Source: Candidatus Finniella inopinata
GTDB taxonomy: Bacteria; Pseudomonadota; Alphaproteobacteria; Paracaedibacterales; CAIULA01
Length of the DNA: 64,000 nt
Assembly: GCF_004210305.1 (NCBI RefSeq)
Contig: NZ_SCFB01000007.1
Location: forward strand, 62,001-126,000
Direction: 5' to 3'
Both the position numbers and the translations under genes were made by a program. Positions 44,428 through 53,518 of this stretch are shown piece by piece. How positions within the stretch are numbered: the stretch's first letter is position 1; every line of letters begins with the position of its first letter. The notes under the pieces are model-generated. The model worked only from the letters and a program-made list of their open reading frames with translations, searched no databases and had not been told where the DNA came from.

Positions 44428-45930
44428 ATGAAACGCAATAAGAAGATTTCTTTCATTGAGCGATTAGGGTTTCTAGCCTTAATGTTGCGGGATATATTTG
44501 CATTTTTGATATCCTTAAATTATTTTCTCTTTTCCAATATCATGCGGTTTGCTAGCACACAGTACCTTGAAAAAATAAGCGCCGCTAGTGCGAGACGTGC
44601 TTACGCCCGGGCATTACGTAAGGTCCCGGCTTATAAAAACTTTATTGGCAATTTTAAGTCAGATTTAATTCCAGAGATGGATAAGGAAAATTACATAAAA
44701 GCCTATACGCCGGAGAAACGGTGCAAGCATGGCAACATACCAGGCCATAAAGTTATGATTGATGAATCCTCCGGCAGCACTGGCACGCCTTTCAATTGGA
44801 TTCGCAGTCTTGATGAACGTCGCCAGTCCCACGGTTCAATCAGTTATTTTGTTAATTATTGCTTTGGAAAGAACGTTGATATTACTATAAATGCGTTCTC
44901 ATTGGGTGCATGGGCTACGGGCTTGAATATGGGGATTGCGCTGGAACGCAATACCATCGTTAAAAACATAGGGCCAGACATCGAAAAAATATTTAAAACT
45001 TTAGAGTTTTTTGGGCCCAAATACAGATACTTAATTTTAGGTTATCCGCCGTTTGTAAAACAAATTATTGACGAGGCTAAGGCCCGCAATTTCCCCCTCC
45101 AGATGTATACGTTGAATGCTTTGGTTGGAGGCGAAGGCATGTCCGAGGGCTTGCGTGACTATTTACTGTCGTATTTTCAAGAGGTCTACAGCGGTTATGG
45201 AGCAACTGATATTGAAATTGGCATTGCCGGAGAAACACCAATTTCTGTGGCTATTCGCCGCCTGGCACGCGACAACGATGATGTCAGGAAAAGCCTGTTT
45301 GGCTTGGATTCAAGATTGCCAATGGTTTTTCAATATAATCCTTTGGCGCACCACATCGAGGTGAATGAAAAAAGTGAGCTGATTTTTACCATCAATCGTG
45401 GCAATGTTTTATCCCCTCGTATCAGATACAATATTCACGACCAAGGGGGCATAGATACTTATACTCATATGAAAGATAAGTTATCAGACTTAGGTTTCGA
45501 TATTAAGTCCTTGGAAGAGAAATCTAAATTTCATTTGAATTTACCATTTATGTGGATCTATGGACGGAGTGACTTCACCATAAGTGTCATGGGGGCTAAT
45601 ATTTACCCAGAAGATATCGAACAGATCATTTATTCCGATGCTAGCTTAAGCGAAATTACGCGCTCGTTCTGCCAAGGGATTGTTCATAAAGAAGATCATA
45701 GCGTTAGGCCAGCTTTTTACTTTGAAATCACTGTCCCTTCCACCAAAGAGTTGGGGCTTAAATTCCAACGTTCTATCACGGAAAATTTATGCAGAATTAA
45801 TGCAGATTTTCGTGAGGCTTGGGCTGAATACCATGAAACATTAATACCTGAAATTCACCTGTACCAAATGGGAGAGGGACCCTTCAAAATGCGGCCTGGA
45901 CAGATAAAACAAAAGCGAGTTTTAGCATAG
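44428..45930 (+). CDS. PaaK/CapK-like adenylate-forming enzyme
   Basis: The 500-residue protein belongs to the phenylacetate-CoA ligase/CapK branch of the ANL superfamily, which activates carboxylic acids as acyl-adenylates. Seen are the ATP loop DESSGSTGTPFNW (~112-124), GEGMSEGLRDYLLSYF, SGYGATDIEIG (A5-like motif), and a C-terminal lid region with YGRSDFTISVMGANIYPEDIE. The N-terminal ~45 residues are hydrophobic and may touch the membrane. It starts 38 bp after the IS5 end, so its original upstream region may have been changed by the insertion. The substrate is unknown. Confidence 0.75.
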   Translation: MKRNKKISFIERLGFLALMLRDIFAFLISLNYFLFSNIMRFASTQYLEKISAASARRAYARALRKVPAYKNFIGNFKSDLIPEMDKENYIKAYTPEKRCKHGNIPGHKVMIDESSGSTGTPFNWIRSLDERRQSHGSISYFVNYCFGKNVDITINAFSLGAWATGLNMGIALERNTIVKNIGPDIEKIFKTLEFFGPKYRYLILGYPPFVKQIIDEAKARNFPLQMYTLNALVGGEGMSEGLRDYLLSYFQEVYSGYGATDIEIGIAGETPISVAIRRLARDNDDVRKSLFGLDSRLPMVFQYNPLAHHIEVNEKSELIFTINRGNVLSPRIRYNIHDQGGIDTYTHMKDKLSDLGFDIKSLEEKSKFHLNLPFMWIYGRSDFTISVMGANIYPEDIEQIIYSDASLSEITRSFCQGIVHKEDHSVRPAFYFEITVPSTKELGLKFQRSITENLCRINADFREAWAEYHETLIPEIHLYQMGEGPFKMRPGQIKQKRVLA

Positions 45931-46069
45931 TTCGGTGCTTTTTATGCATAAATCACTTTTAAACCTTATATTTGACAAGAATCGACAAATTGTATCTGTA
46001 TCTTTTTTGACCAAAATTTGAAACTATGGTCATATACATCAAAGATTATTCACTTTTAAGCATGACACC

Positions 46070-48811
46070 ATGGTCAAGTCTTCCTTAAGGGCATTAGGCA
46101 TTCTCGCAGTTCTTTTGTGTGCTGGCCTGACCACGCTTCAAATACCGTCTATCAAAAAAGATTTACTGATCTGGGTTATCGAAAAAGCCTTGAGCGAACC
46201 GAACCACAAAGTTGCCATCGATACGGTTGATGGTATTTTGCCCTTTACGTTAAATGTTCCTAACCTTGAAATTTATGACAAAGGGGATGATGACAAAGCA
46301 GAGCCGTGGCTGAACTTAAAGCAGCTGGATATAAAGGTTTCCTGGCTTCCCTTTAAAATCAGTTTTATACGCCTAGAATCCATAAAAGTTCTAAAACGGC
46401 CGGTTTTCCATAATGTTTCAATCAGCCTGTCCGAGTTAATGGCCATTTTAGTTTCTCAACGATCTATTCAGGAATTTGAGGCCCGATCCATTACCATCGA
46501 CGCTTGTTTAACAGGAAAGGCTTATGATGGCACGCTTTCTTGGCGCCCGCATCCCATAAAGGGTCAGAATGTTGTCTTAAAAAGTTCGATTGGGAGCCTT
46601 GTCGCCACCCTGGCCCAGGGAAGGGCCGATGAAATGACCATTGATGACATTCAACTTTTTTACAAAGATTTTGCAATCAAGGGAACCGTGAAGGTTTTTG
46701 CGCCCAGCAACAACCCCCTTGAAGCCAGTGTTGTTTTGTCAGAGGCAAAAGGGGGAAGCTGTTCGTTGACCCTTACAAAAGATCATAACTTGTTGACGAT
46801 CGAGGATATGGTTCTGTCGTATCATGATAAAAATGTAACGGGTTCTGGGCAGCTCAATACCGAAACCCGCGAAGTGAAGGGCGCTTTTATAGCCAATATT
46901 TTCCAAGGGGCCCCCGTGGCAACAACTCTGGATGGTACCCTTTCCCACCCCCACCTAAAGGTTAACTGTCCCGATCATCAGGCAACAGCGGATATCCAGT
47001 GGGATCAAATGACGGATACAGTCGCTTTTGACTTTTTGGTGAAAAAGTTAGCAACCCATGGCATCGACCTGCATACGCTTTCCGGAAAGGGAACAATGAC
47101 GACGGCCCTTACAGGACAGGCCAATTTGCAACTGGGGGCGGGCTCGGTCCATGGGCTGGCTTTTGGCAAATCAACAGCCACTTTGAAACTTGATCAAGGA
47201 ATCGGGACGTATCAATTGGATTTAACCCCTGCAGATAAGGGAACATCCTTAAGCCTTACCAGCGCCGGTCATTTAAGCCTGGAAAAAGACAATCCGAAAA
47301 TTAAAGGGGAATTAAGTCTTAAAACCTTTATTTCTCGTTCGAAAAAGAAAACAGGCAAGTTGGCCCAGAAAAATATTGAAATCAGAACAGCTTTTGAATG
47401 GTCGTACCGAGAACTGATGTGGAATTCGTTCTATCAACCCGGAAGCGCTAAGCCATTAAACTTGAAAGGGATCTTGACCCTAACCGATGGAAAAGCCTTG
47501 GCCCACAGCCCTTGTCGTATAACGGCTAACGGTCAATTCAACCTAAGCGCTATCATGCCGTGGCTCTCCAACGGGGACCGCATCAGTGGCAAAGCCTTGG
47601 TTGACCTGGACTTGACGGGAACTTATGCAAACCCGATTTTACAGGGTATGATTAAAATCAAAAAAGGATTTTACGAAATCGCCGAATTTGGCACTTGCAT
47701 TGGGAATGTGAACCTGGACCTTGAAGCCAAAGGTTCAAACCTTACCATCGTAAATTTTCAAGCAAGTGACGGAACGAAAAGATCTGCACCCAGCGGACAA
47801 CTGACCGGCCAAGGGGTGATTCACATAAAAGATTTATTTAACCCTGTCTTGGATGTCAGCCTGAAGGTGCAAGATTTTCAAGTGGCAGCCAGCGACAGTT
47901 TTTTTGCCCGGGCCGATGGAGATATCACATTTAAGGGGCCCTGTCATCATGCCAAGGTTGAAGGGGCCGTTACGTTGAGCCCAGCAAAACTGATGCTAGA
48001 GGAAGTTAACCCCACGCCGCCAATTCCCGCCATTAAATTGATTGAGTCGTCATTGCAGCATTTGGACAAAAGAACAAAACCAGCAGAGCTAAAAATTTTC
48101 CCCATCCTTCTGAAATTAAAGGCCCCTAAACGCTTTATGATTCAAGGATTTGGTTTGGAAAGTTTATGGGAAGGTGAAATGGATGTTACTAATTACTTAA
48201 GCGACACCCAATTGGTTGGCTCAATTACCCTTGTAAAAGGCAAATTGGATTTATTAGGTAAGTCCATGAAAATTAGCCAGGGGCACATACGATATGATCA
48301 AGCTGTCCCCAACGACCCTTTTCTGTCCATTACTGCTGTTCGTGATGTTGATGGTGTGACCATTAACCTTGTGGTGGAAGGGCGAGCCTCTAGCCCGCGT
48401 TTCACGTTTTTATCAACCCCTGCCATGGCGGAAGAAGAAATTCTGTCTCGGCTTTTGTTTGGAAGAGAGCTTAGTAAAATATCTGTGGGACAAAGTTTAC
48501 AGCTGGCTGCCGCTGTGGCCTCGATGCATGGTCAAAAAGGGTTAAATATTATGGACAAGGTACGATCTTCTTTTGGATTAGATGCGTTGGAAATCAAAGA
48601 AAACACTAATGATAAAGATGGCAGCACATCGCAAGCTCTCAGTATTGGTAAGGAATTTGGCCGAGTGCGCATTTCTTTGGATCAGGCCGTCACAACAGGC
48701 AGCAGCAAGGCCACCATCTCAACCGCCATAACACCCAGCCTTAACCTGGATGTTGACATCGGCGGTAGCGGAAATTCGAACTTTGGCCTCAGCTGGATAA
48801 AACGATATTAA
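46070..48811 (+). CDS. tamB: TamB-like translocation and assembly module protein
   Basis: TamB is an inner-membrane-anchored periplasmic protein that works with an Omp85 protein and in lipid transport to the outer membrane. The 913-residue product has an N-terminal anchor (LRALGILAVLLCAGLTTL), the IDTVDGILPFTLNVPNLEIYD start region, long beta-rich repeats of the AsmA/TamB type, and a C-terminal DUF490 domain (VEGAVTLSPAKLMLEE, LVGSITLVKGKLDLLGK, ILSRLLFGRELSKI) ending SNFGLSWIKRY. It is shorter than E. coli TamB (~1259) and has no tamA beside it. Confidence 0.82.
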   Translation: MVKSSLRALGILAVLLCAGLTTLQIPSIKKDLLIWVIEKALSEPNHKVAIDTVDGILPFTLNVPNLEIYDKGDDDKAEPWLNLKQLDIKVSWLPFKISFIRLESIKVLKRPVFHNVSISLSELMAILVSQRSIQEFEARSITIDACLTGKAYDGTLSWRPHPIKGQNVVLKSSIGSLVATLAQGRADEMTIDDIQLFYKDFAIKGTVKVFAPSNNPLEASVVLSEAKGGSCSLTLTKDHNLLTIEDMVLSYHDKNVTGSGQLNTETREVKGAFIANIFQGAPVATTLDGTLSHPHLKVNCPDHQATADIQWDQMTDTVAFDFLVKKLATHGIDLHTLSGKGTMTTALTGQANLQLGAGSVHGLAFGKSTATLKLDQGIGTYQLDLTPADKGTSLSLTSAGHLSLEKDNPKIKGELSLKTFISRSKKKTGKLAQKNIEIRTAFEWSYRELMWNSFYQPGSAKPLNLKGILTLTDGKALAHSPCRITANGQFNLSAIMPWLSNGDRISGKALVDLDLTGTYANPILQGMIKIKKGFYEIAEFGTCIGNVNLDLEAKGSNLTIVNFQASDGTKRSAPSGQLTGQGVIHIKDLFNPVLDVSLKVQDFQVAASDSFFARADGDITFKGPCHHAKVEGAVTLSPAKLMLEEVNPTPPIPAIKLIESSLQHLDKRTKPAELKIFPILLKLKAPKRFMIQGFGLESLWEGEMDVTNYLSDTQLVGSITLVKGKLDLLGKSMKISQGHIRYDQAVPNDPFLSITAVRDVDGVTINLVVEGRASSPRFTFLSTPAMAEEEILSRLLFGRELSKISVGQSLQLAAAVASMHGQKGLNIMDKVRSSFGLDALEIKENTNDKDGSTSQALSIGKEFGRVRISLDQAVTTGSSKATISTAITPSLNLDVDIGGSGNSNFGLSWIKRY

Positions 48812-48914
48812 ACAAAAACACGTATAAATTAACTAATTTTTTACTAAATAAATTCTAAAATTTTATATGAAGCAGAAGTTCCGCTTCATTTATTTTTTAA
48901 ATTTGGAGTAAAAA

Positions 48915-49754
48915 ATGACCTTAAAAATGAATATGATCCTAGGCTTTGCGGCTTTGTCCTTATCAGCGGCAACAAGCCTATCGGTTAACGCCTGTAACGA
49001 AGACAACCATCACGAGTATTCCAAGGCCGCAAAAGACTGTGCCTCAAAAGCAGCTCAAACTTCCACTATTTTGGATGCCCTTGATATAGATAAAGCCCAA
49101 CACACATCAGAGTGTGCTTACAATATCTATTGGAACAACACATGGGGTGTGGCCTATGACCTGGTTACCTATAACAGAAGTATCGACATTGTAGCACCCC
49201 TTTCTATGCCAGATCAACAATCCTATTATTACTACTATTACAATCCTACGCCTCCTACAGGAAATGTAGGTTCGTTGGCTCACATTTTTGCTGAAAGACA
49301 AGATGTCCCGATGATGCTAGCGTTTGAAGATGGGCTGAAGAAAAGTCAAGAGAAATTTGCTGAAAAAGGCAGCTACTCAAGCAGGGACGATATGCGTAAA
49401 GCTTTCTGGACACAAGCTTTATCAGTAAAAAATAAGTTCCAGAATTCGTTCCTAAATGTGGCGGCAGAAAAAAATAACGTTTTGTTCGCAAAAGTTTGCT
49501 TGCTTTTGGGTATGCCCGCTAGCGAGTTGTCGGCCCCATTAGGCCCTCTTAAGAATACAACCCTTCATAGCAGCGCAGCAGCTAATACGGTCGATTTCTT
49601 TAAATTTGCAGCGGATCTTTTAAAAGAGAATAGTCTTTTGGATGACGCATTAAAAATGAAAACCAGCGAAGGCGATGGCTTCACGCCTGCTGAGCTCGCA
49701 GACAAGGACAAATCTTATGCAGTGATGGGTTATATTAGCACCCTTTCTGCTTAA
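48915..49754 (+). CDS. Secreted protein with degenerate ankyrin-like C-terminus
   Basis: The 279-residue product has a signal peptide (MILGFAALSLSAATSLSVNAC), a cysteine-containing N-terminal region, a run of six tyrosines (~104-109) and a helical middle. The C-terminal ~80 residues show ankyrin-like spacing: TTLHSSAAANTVDFFKFAADLLKEN, then GDGFTPAELADKDKSYAVMGYI. GGAG lies before the ATG and a strong terminator follows. The ankyrin match is weak and covers at most two repeats. Confidence 0.55.
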   Translation: MTLKMNMILGFAALSLSAATSLSVNACNEDNHHEYSKAAKDCASKAAQTSTILDALDIDKAQHTSECAYNIYWNNTWGVAYDLVTYNRSIDIVAPLSMPDQQSYYYYYYNPTPPTGNVGSLAHIFAERQDVPMMLAFEDGLKKSQEKFAEKGSYSSRDDMRKAFWTQALSVKNKFQNSFLNVAAEKNNVLFAKVCLLLGMPASELSAPLGPLKNTTLHSSAAANTVDFFKFAADLLKENSLLDDALKMKTSEGDGFTPAELADKDKSYAVMGYISTLSA

Positions 49755-50114
49755 CTTTCTTAATCTTGTCTGTAATCGTTTAGACAGTTAGCTACTTTAC
49801 ACCCAACAGACATCAGATCTGTTGGGTGTTTTCATAATATTCCAACCCTTTAACTTGACATTAATCCTTCCATACCCACTTATAAGGACAGGGTGACTTC
49901 GTATAAGAATTTGTCGTTGTGAAATTAATGGCAATTGGAAGAAGAAATACCCTTTCGCCTTTCGATCTCTATATTTTTGAAAATTGCGGACTTTAACCCC
50001 TTTCATATGTACTGGGGGCATGATCCTGATTTTCGAATTTGTATATCGAAATCATAGGGTATTAGGTTTTTAAAGGCCGACAGCCCTTTTCACACTATTA
50101 ACTTTGGATTTATA
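49755..50114. other. Intergenic region with a terminator and the helicase leader
   Basis: Apart from the terminator at 49799-49833, this 360-bp stretch contains no credible gene. The last ~280 bp presumably hold the promoter and leader of the DEAD-box helicase gene; no known riboswitch or clear promoter is recognised. Confidence 0.4.
49799..49833 (+). terminator. Strong Rho-independent terminator
   Basis: A perfect 12-bp stem ACACCCAACAGA / TCTGTTGGGTGT (49799-49810 and 49818-49829) with a 7-base loop is followed by TTTTC, ending transcription of the secreted-protein gene upstream. Confidence 0.9.
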
Positions 50115-51608
50115 ATGACAACTTTTGAAACGTTAAACTTGCCGACTGCTTTAGTCGAGGCCCTGAAAAACATTAACATTACTGCCCCAACCCCCATCCA
50201 AGCCCGTGCCATTCCGATTGGCCTGGAAGGAAAAGATATTTTAGCCTCGGCCCAAACGGGAACTGGTAAAACTTTGGCTTATGCGCTGCCAATGATCACA
50301 AAACTTCTGAATGAACCCGAATCTGCTGCCTTAATTTTGGTACCCACTCGCGAATTGGCCGTACAGGTGAGAGCTTCCCTGGCGCTGCTTTTGAGCAAAG
50401 CCATGCCCTTAAAAATGGCGGTCCTTATTGGGGGCGAGCCTATGATGAAGCAATTCATGCAGCTGCGGGCACGTCCACGTATTATTATTGGTACACCAGG
50501 CCGCATTAATGACCACCTGGCCCGTAACAGCGTGAACTTGAAAGAAACCAATTTTGTCGTCATTGACGAAGCCGACCGCATGCTCGATATGGGGTTTGGT
50601 GTTCAATTAGACAAAATCGTAACCTATCTTCCAAAAGTCAGACAAACAGTTATGTTTTCGGCGACCTTATTGCCTGCGATCATCAAAGTTGCAGACAAAT
50701 ATCTAAAAAGTCCGACCAGCATAAAAGAAAACCCTGAAGCGAGCGCAGCACCTAAAATCAAACAGGAAATCATTCACACATCAGCGGCTGATAAATTTGG
50801 ACACCTGTTACATGAATTAAACCAACGGGATGGATCAGTCATTGTGTTTGTAAAAACCAAAAGAGGGGCTGATCATCTGGCTGACAAATTGAGGCAGAAA
50901 GATCAAAGCGCTGATGCCATTCATGGTGATTTGCGTCAACGTCAGCGGGATCGGGTTATTCATAACACGCGCGAAAATAGAAACCGTATCTTGGTGGCGA
51001 CTGATATTGCTGCCCGTGGTCTTGATATTCCCCAGATTCGCCACGTTATCAATTATGATTTACCCCATTGTGCCGAAGACTATATCCACCGTATTGGACG
51101 TACTGCCCGTGCCGGTATGGAAGGCAACGCGTTGTGTCTGATTTCGCCAGAGGATAATAAATATTGGAAAGCTATTGATCGTTTGATGAACCCCGGACAA
51201 CAGCCGGAAAGGCAATCCTACTCAACACGGCCTGCTAACCGCCCTAGCAACGGTGGCGAGCGGAGCGAACGTCGTTCTGGTGGTGGTGGCGACCGCTCTT
51301 ATAGTGAGCGTCGTCCAAGCGGTGACCGTCCAGGTGGTGAGCGTCGCCCCAGCGGAGACCGCCCTTATGGTGACCGCCCTAGTGGTGAAAGATCCGGTGG
51401 TGAACGTTCTGGTGGTGGTTTCCAAGGTCCAAGAAAGCCTTTCAAGGGAAGAGCTGGCGACGGCCCGCAAAAGCCAGAAGGCACTTGGCAAAAGAAAGCA
51501 CCTGGAGAAGCCTCATCTTTTAAGGGCAAACCAGCTGCTAAGAAACCTTTTAAATCCGATGCTGCTAAACCTGACCGCTCAAAGTTCAAAAGAACTGGGT
51601 TTCGGTGA
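50115..51608 (+). CDS. DEAD-box RNA helicase (RhlE-like) with basic G/R-rich tail
   Basis: This ATP-dependent RNA helicase probably acts in ribosome assembly or RNA turnover. The 497-residue protein has the Q motif (TFETLNLPTALVEALK, PTPIQARAIP), motif I AQTGTGKT (~46), PTRELA, TPGRI, VIDEADRMLD (~149), SAT, ARGLDIP and HRIGRTARAG (~323). From about 365 the tail is low-complexity with repeated RPSGDRP, GGERS and GGG units, then lysine-rich, typical of RNA-binding tails. It is monocistronic, with a terminator downstream. Confidence 0.92.
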   Translation: MTTFETLNLPTALVEALKNINITAPTPIQARAIPIGLEGKDILASAQTGTGKTLAYALPMITKLLNEPESAALILVPTRELAVQVRASLALLLSKAMPLKMAVLIGGEPMMKQFMQLRARPRIIIGTPGRINDHLARNSVNLKETNFVVIDEADRMLDMGFGVQLDKIVTYLPKVRQTVMFSATLLPAIIKVADKYLKSPTSIKENPEASAAPKIKQEIIHTSAADKFGHLLHELNQRDGSVIVFVKTKRGADHLADKLRQKDQSADAIHGDLRQRQRDRVIHNTRENRNRILVATDIAARGLDIPQIRHVINYDLPHCAEDYIHRIGRTARAGMEGNALCLISPEDNKYWKAIDRLMNPGQQPERQSYSTRPANRPSNGGERSERRSGGGGDRSYSERRPSGDRPGGERRPSGDRPYGDRPSGERSGGERSGGGFQGPRKPFKGRAGDGPQKPEGTWQKKAPGEASSFKGKPAAKKPFKSDAAKPDRSKFKRTGFR

Positions 51609-51630
51609 TATATCCGCACTGTCAACAGAT

Positions 51631-51659
51631 GTCATCCCCGCTTAGGCGGGAACCCAGAC
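51631..51659. repeat. Short REP-like palindrome
   Basis: GTCATCCCCGCTTAGGCGGG-AACCCAGAC contains the CCCGC-TTAG-GCGGG hairpin and the flanks seen in dispersed palindromic repeats of many proteobacteria. Only one copy is in the window. Confidence 0.55.
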
Positions 51660-51671
51660 AAATACGACCAG

Positions 51672-51692
51672 CCCCCCGCCTTCGGGGGGGTT
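51672..51692. terminator. GC-rich hairpin between convergent genes
   Basis: CCCCCCG / CGGGGGG (51672-51678 and 51683-51689) with a CCTT loop lies between the helicase gene and a convergent minus-strand gene and could end transcription from the helicase side. The T tract is short. Confidence 0.6.
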
Positions 51693-51713
51693 ATGGTATG
51701 AAATACTTTCGCC

Positions 51714-52739
51714 TTATGGTTTTGGCGCCAACAAATACCGACACAACATGCGAAATCGTTTCACGTCGTCCGTTGCCGCTGTGACCCCTAGACTTGTCAA
51801 AAATGTAGTCACTGGGGCACCAGTTGCAAGTACACCCTTTCCCACAATCGTTGTCGTCCCAGCACTTGCACTATGCTTAGAAAAAACATTGGTTACGGTT
51901 GAACCATCTTTAAACCTTCCCGTACCATCACGCCCTGTGCCCAACACATAATCAAAAACAGTTGGAACAATTGCACTCAAATCATCAGCAGCAGAAATAT
52001 TAGCAGTTATCCATGTTTGCGAAAGACCAAAGAGAACCCTTAAAATAGTTAAGCCCTTATCCGCTGGTAATAAAAGTGAGGCCGCAACCTGTTGAGTGGC
52101 GCCGTTACTAGAAAACAGGCTGTAAGGCACTGCGCCTCCTTTTAAAACATACTTTCCCTCACCATCAGCCAATGCAAATGTGGAATCACCTATAAAAACA
52201 ACATTTGGTGTTTGATTGGCAATAAGGGAGTTAGAGAAACAGTCATCTATTATTTTTTCCAAAAGTAATGTTTTAATTTGCGCACCCGTCGTTACAATTC
52301 CTTGACTGGCAGCTGTCATTTGAGCCATTAAGGTTGTCAGATCAGCTTCCATTGAGTTCCGCATAGCGCCAACATTAGCGCTTAATTCCGTCATCGTGTC
52401 ATTCATAGAACTCTCCATCCCCGATGAAAAAGTGCTTGAGAATCTTTGTTGTGATGTGCCCAGCTGACTCATATAGGTATTTAATTCTGCCACGGCGTTA
52501 TTCACAGAGTTCCCTCCCCCCTGCGCAATACTGCTTGATAGTGCCTGTTGCAACGTGTCCAATTTCTGCATGATTGTTGTACTGCCATCCCCTATTCCTA
52601 TTCGGGTAAGCAGCTCTCTGTTACTGAAAGCATAAGGGTTGAAGGTATTTTGACCATCGGAGGCACTAACAGGCGTTGAAAAGCTAAGTAGTTTGACAAA
52701 AGCCCCCAAAAATAAAAGGTATTTATAAGGCATTCTCAT
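51714..52739 (-). CDS. Secreted coiled-coil protein sharing a C-terminal domain with the IS-interrupted gene
   Basis: The ~341-residue product has a signal peptide (KYLLFLGAFVKLLSFSTPVSAS), then a predicted coiled coil (~55-160, with MQKLDTLQQALSSSIAQ and repeated SSM/NSM heptads). The C-terminal ~150 residues contain PADKGLTILRVLFGLSQ, TVFDYVLGTGRDG and DDVKRFRMLCRYLL, which align with PAEQLSIFLRAIFGIS, IIFDNVLGRN and DILRVRALIQDLL of the fragment at 30533-31648. The domain is not one I recognise. The start is ATG at 52739 or a neighbouring codon. Together these suggest a modular family of exported proteins. Confidence 0.6.
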   Translation of the reverse strand: MRMPYKYLLFLGAFVKLLSFSTPVSASDGQNTFNPYAFSNRELLTRIGIGDGSTTIMQKLDTLQQALSSSIAQGGGNSVNNAVAELNTYMSQLGTSQQRFSSTFSSGMESSMNDTMTELSANVGAMRNSMEADLTTLMAQMTAASQGIVTTGAQIKTLLLEKIIDDCFSNSLIANQTPNVVFIGDSTFALADGEGKYVLKGGAVPYSLFSSNGATQQVAASLLLPADKGLTILRVLFGLSQTWITANISAADDLSAIVPTVFDYVLGTGRDGTGRFKDGSTVTNVFSKHSASAGTTTIVGKGVLATGAPVTTFLTSLGVTAATDDVKRFRMLCRYLLAPKP

Positions 52740-52983
52740 CACTTCTTCTTTCTTATAAAACAGATCACATATACAAATTATTAATTATAATGCTTAATAA
52801 AGTATTAATATTTCGAGAAAAATTTCAAATAAATGAAAAATAGAACTTTATATGCTTTTCCAGAAGAAATTTCAGCCATTTTTGTAAAAGAAAAAACGAA
52901 AAGACGAAAAGACTTGAATTTCAAAAGGTGAGACCCTACATTCCAGAGTATTAGATTGATTATTAATTTAAACGTAAAGTTTC

Positions 52984-53457
52984 GTGACGATTATCCAAAA
53001 AATTGAAGACTTACTGACGGATCCTCTCTCTCATAAGGGATATGGTATCGTACGGGTAAAACTTTCTGGGGAACAAAGGCCCACCTTACAGATTATGATC
53101 GAAAGGCTTGATGGCGAAGGCATCATAGTCGACGATTGCGCAACCGCTAGCTATACAATTGCAGCATTATTAGATGTTGAGGACCTTATAAAAAGCCAAT
53201 ATGTGTTAGAGGTTTCATCACCTGGGTTGGATCGGCCCTTGGTAAAAATTGCCGATTACAAAAAGTTTGTGGGAAAAGATGTGACTGTGAAAACAGCACA
53301 GGCCTTTAATAATCGGAAAAATTTTTCAGGAAAGTTGGAATCTGCGGAAGAAACAGCTATAACAATAACACTGGATGCCCCATCAGCCGCTGAAGAGGCT
53401 TTGGTAAAGATTGAATACGCGAATATTCGATCGGCCCGCCTGAAGGCGATCGTTTAA
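52984..53457 (+). CDS. rimP: Ribosome maturation factor RimP
   Basis: RimP assists 30S subunit maturation. The 157-residue protein has the family features: GYGIVRVKL near the start, LQIMIERLDGEGIIVDDC, the VLEVSSPGLDRPLVK signature (~76-90), and a C-terminal SH3-like part with VKIEYANIRSARLKAIV. The start is GTG at 52984. It heads the conserved rimP-nusA-infB cluster. Confidence 0.92.
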   Translation: MTIIQKIEDLLTDPLSHKGYGIVRVKLSGEQRPTLQIMIERLDGEGIIVDDCATASYTIAALLDVEDLIKSQYVLEVSSPGLDRPLVKIADYKKFVGKDVTVKTAQAFNNRKNFSGKLESAEETAITITLDAPSAAEEALVKIEYANIRSARLKAIV

Positions 53458-53518
53458 AAGTCAGCCAATTTTAATTTTGAAAGTCTTATTTTGAAAGAAA
53501 AGCAAAAGGATAAATCCC

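Noticed and set aside
49797..50021. Minus-strand frame of 74 codons
   Set aside because: It begins in a leader region and runs through a strong terminator hairpin, with no recognisable protein features.
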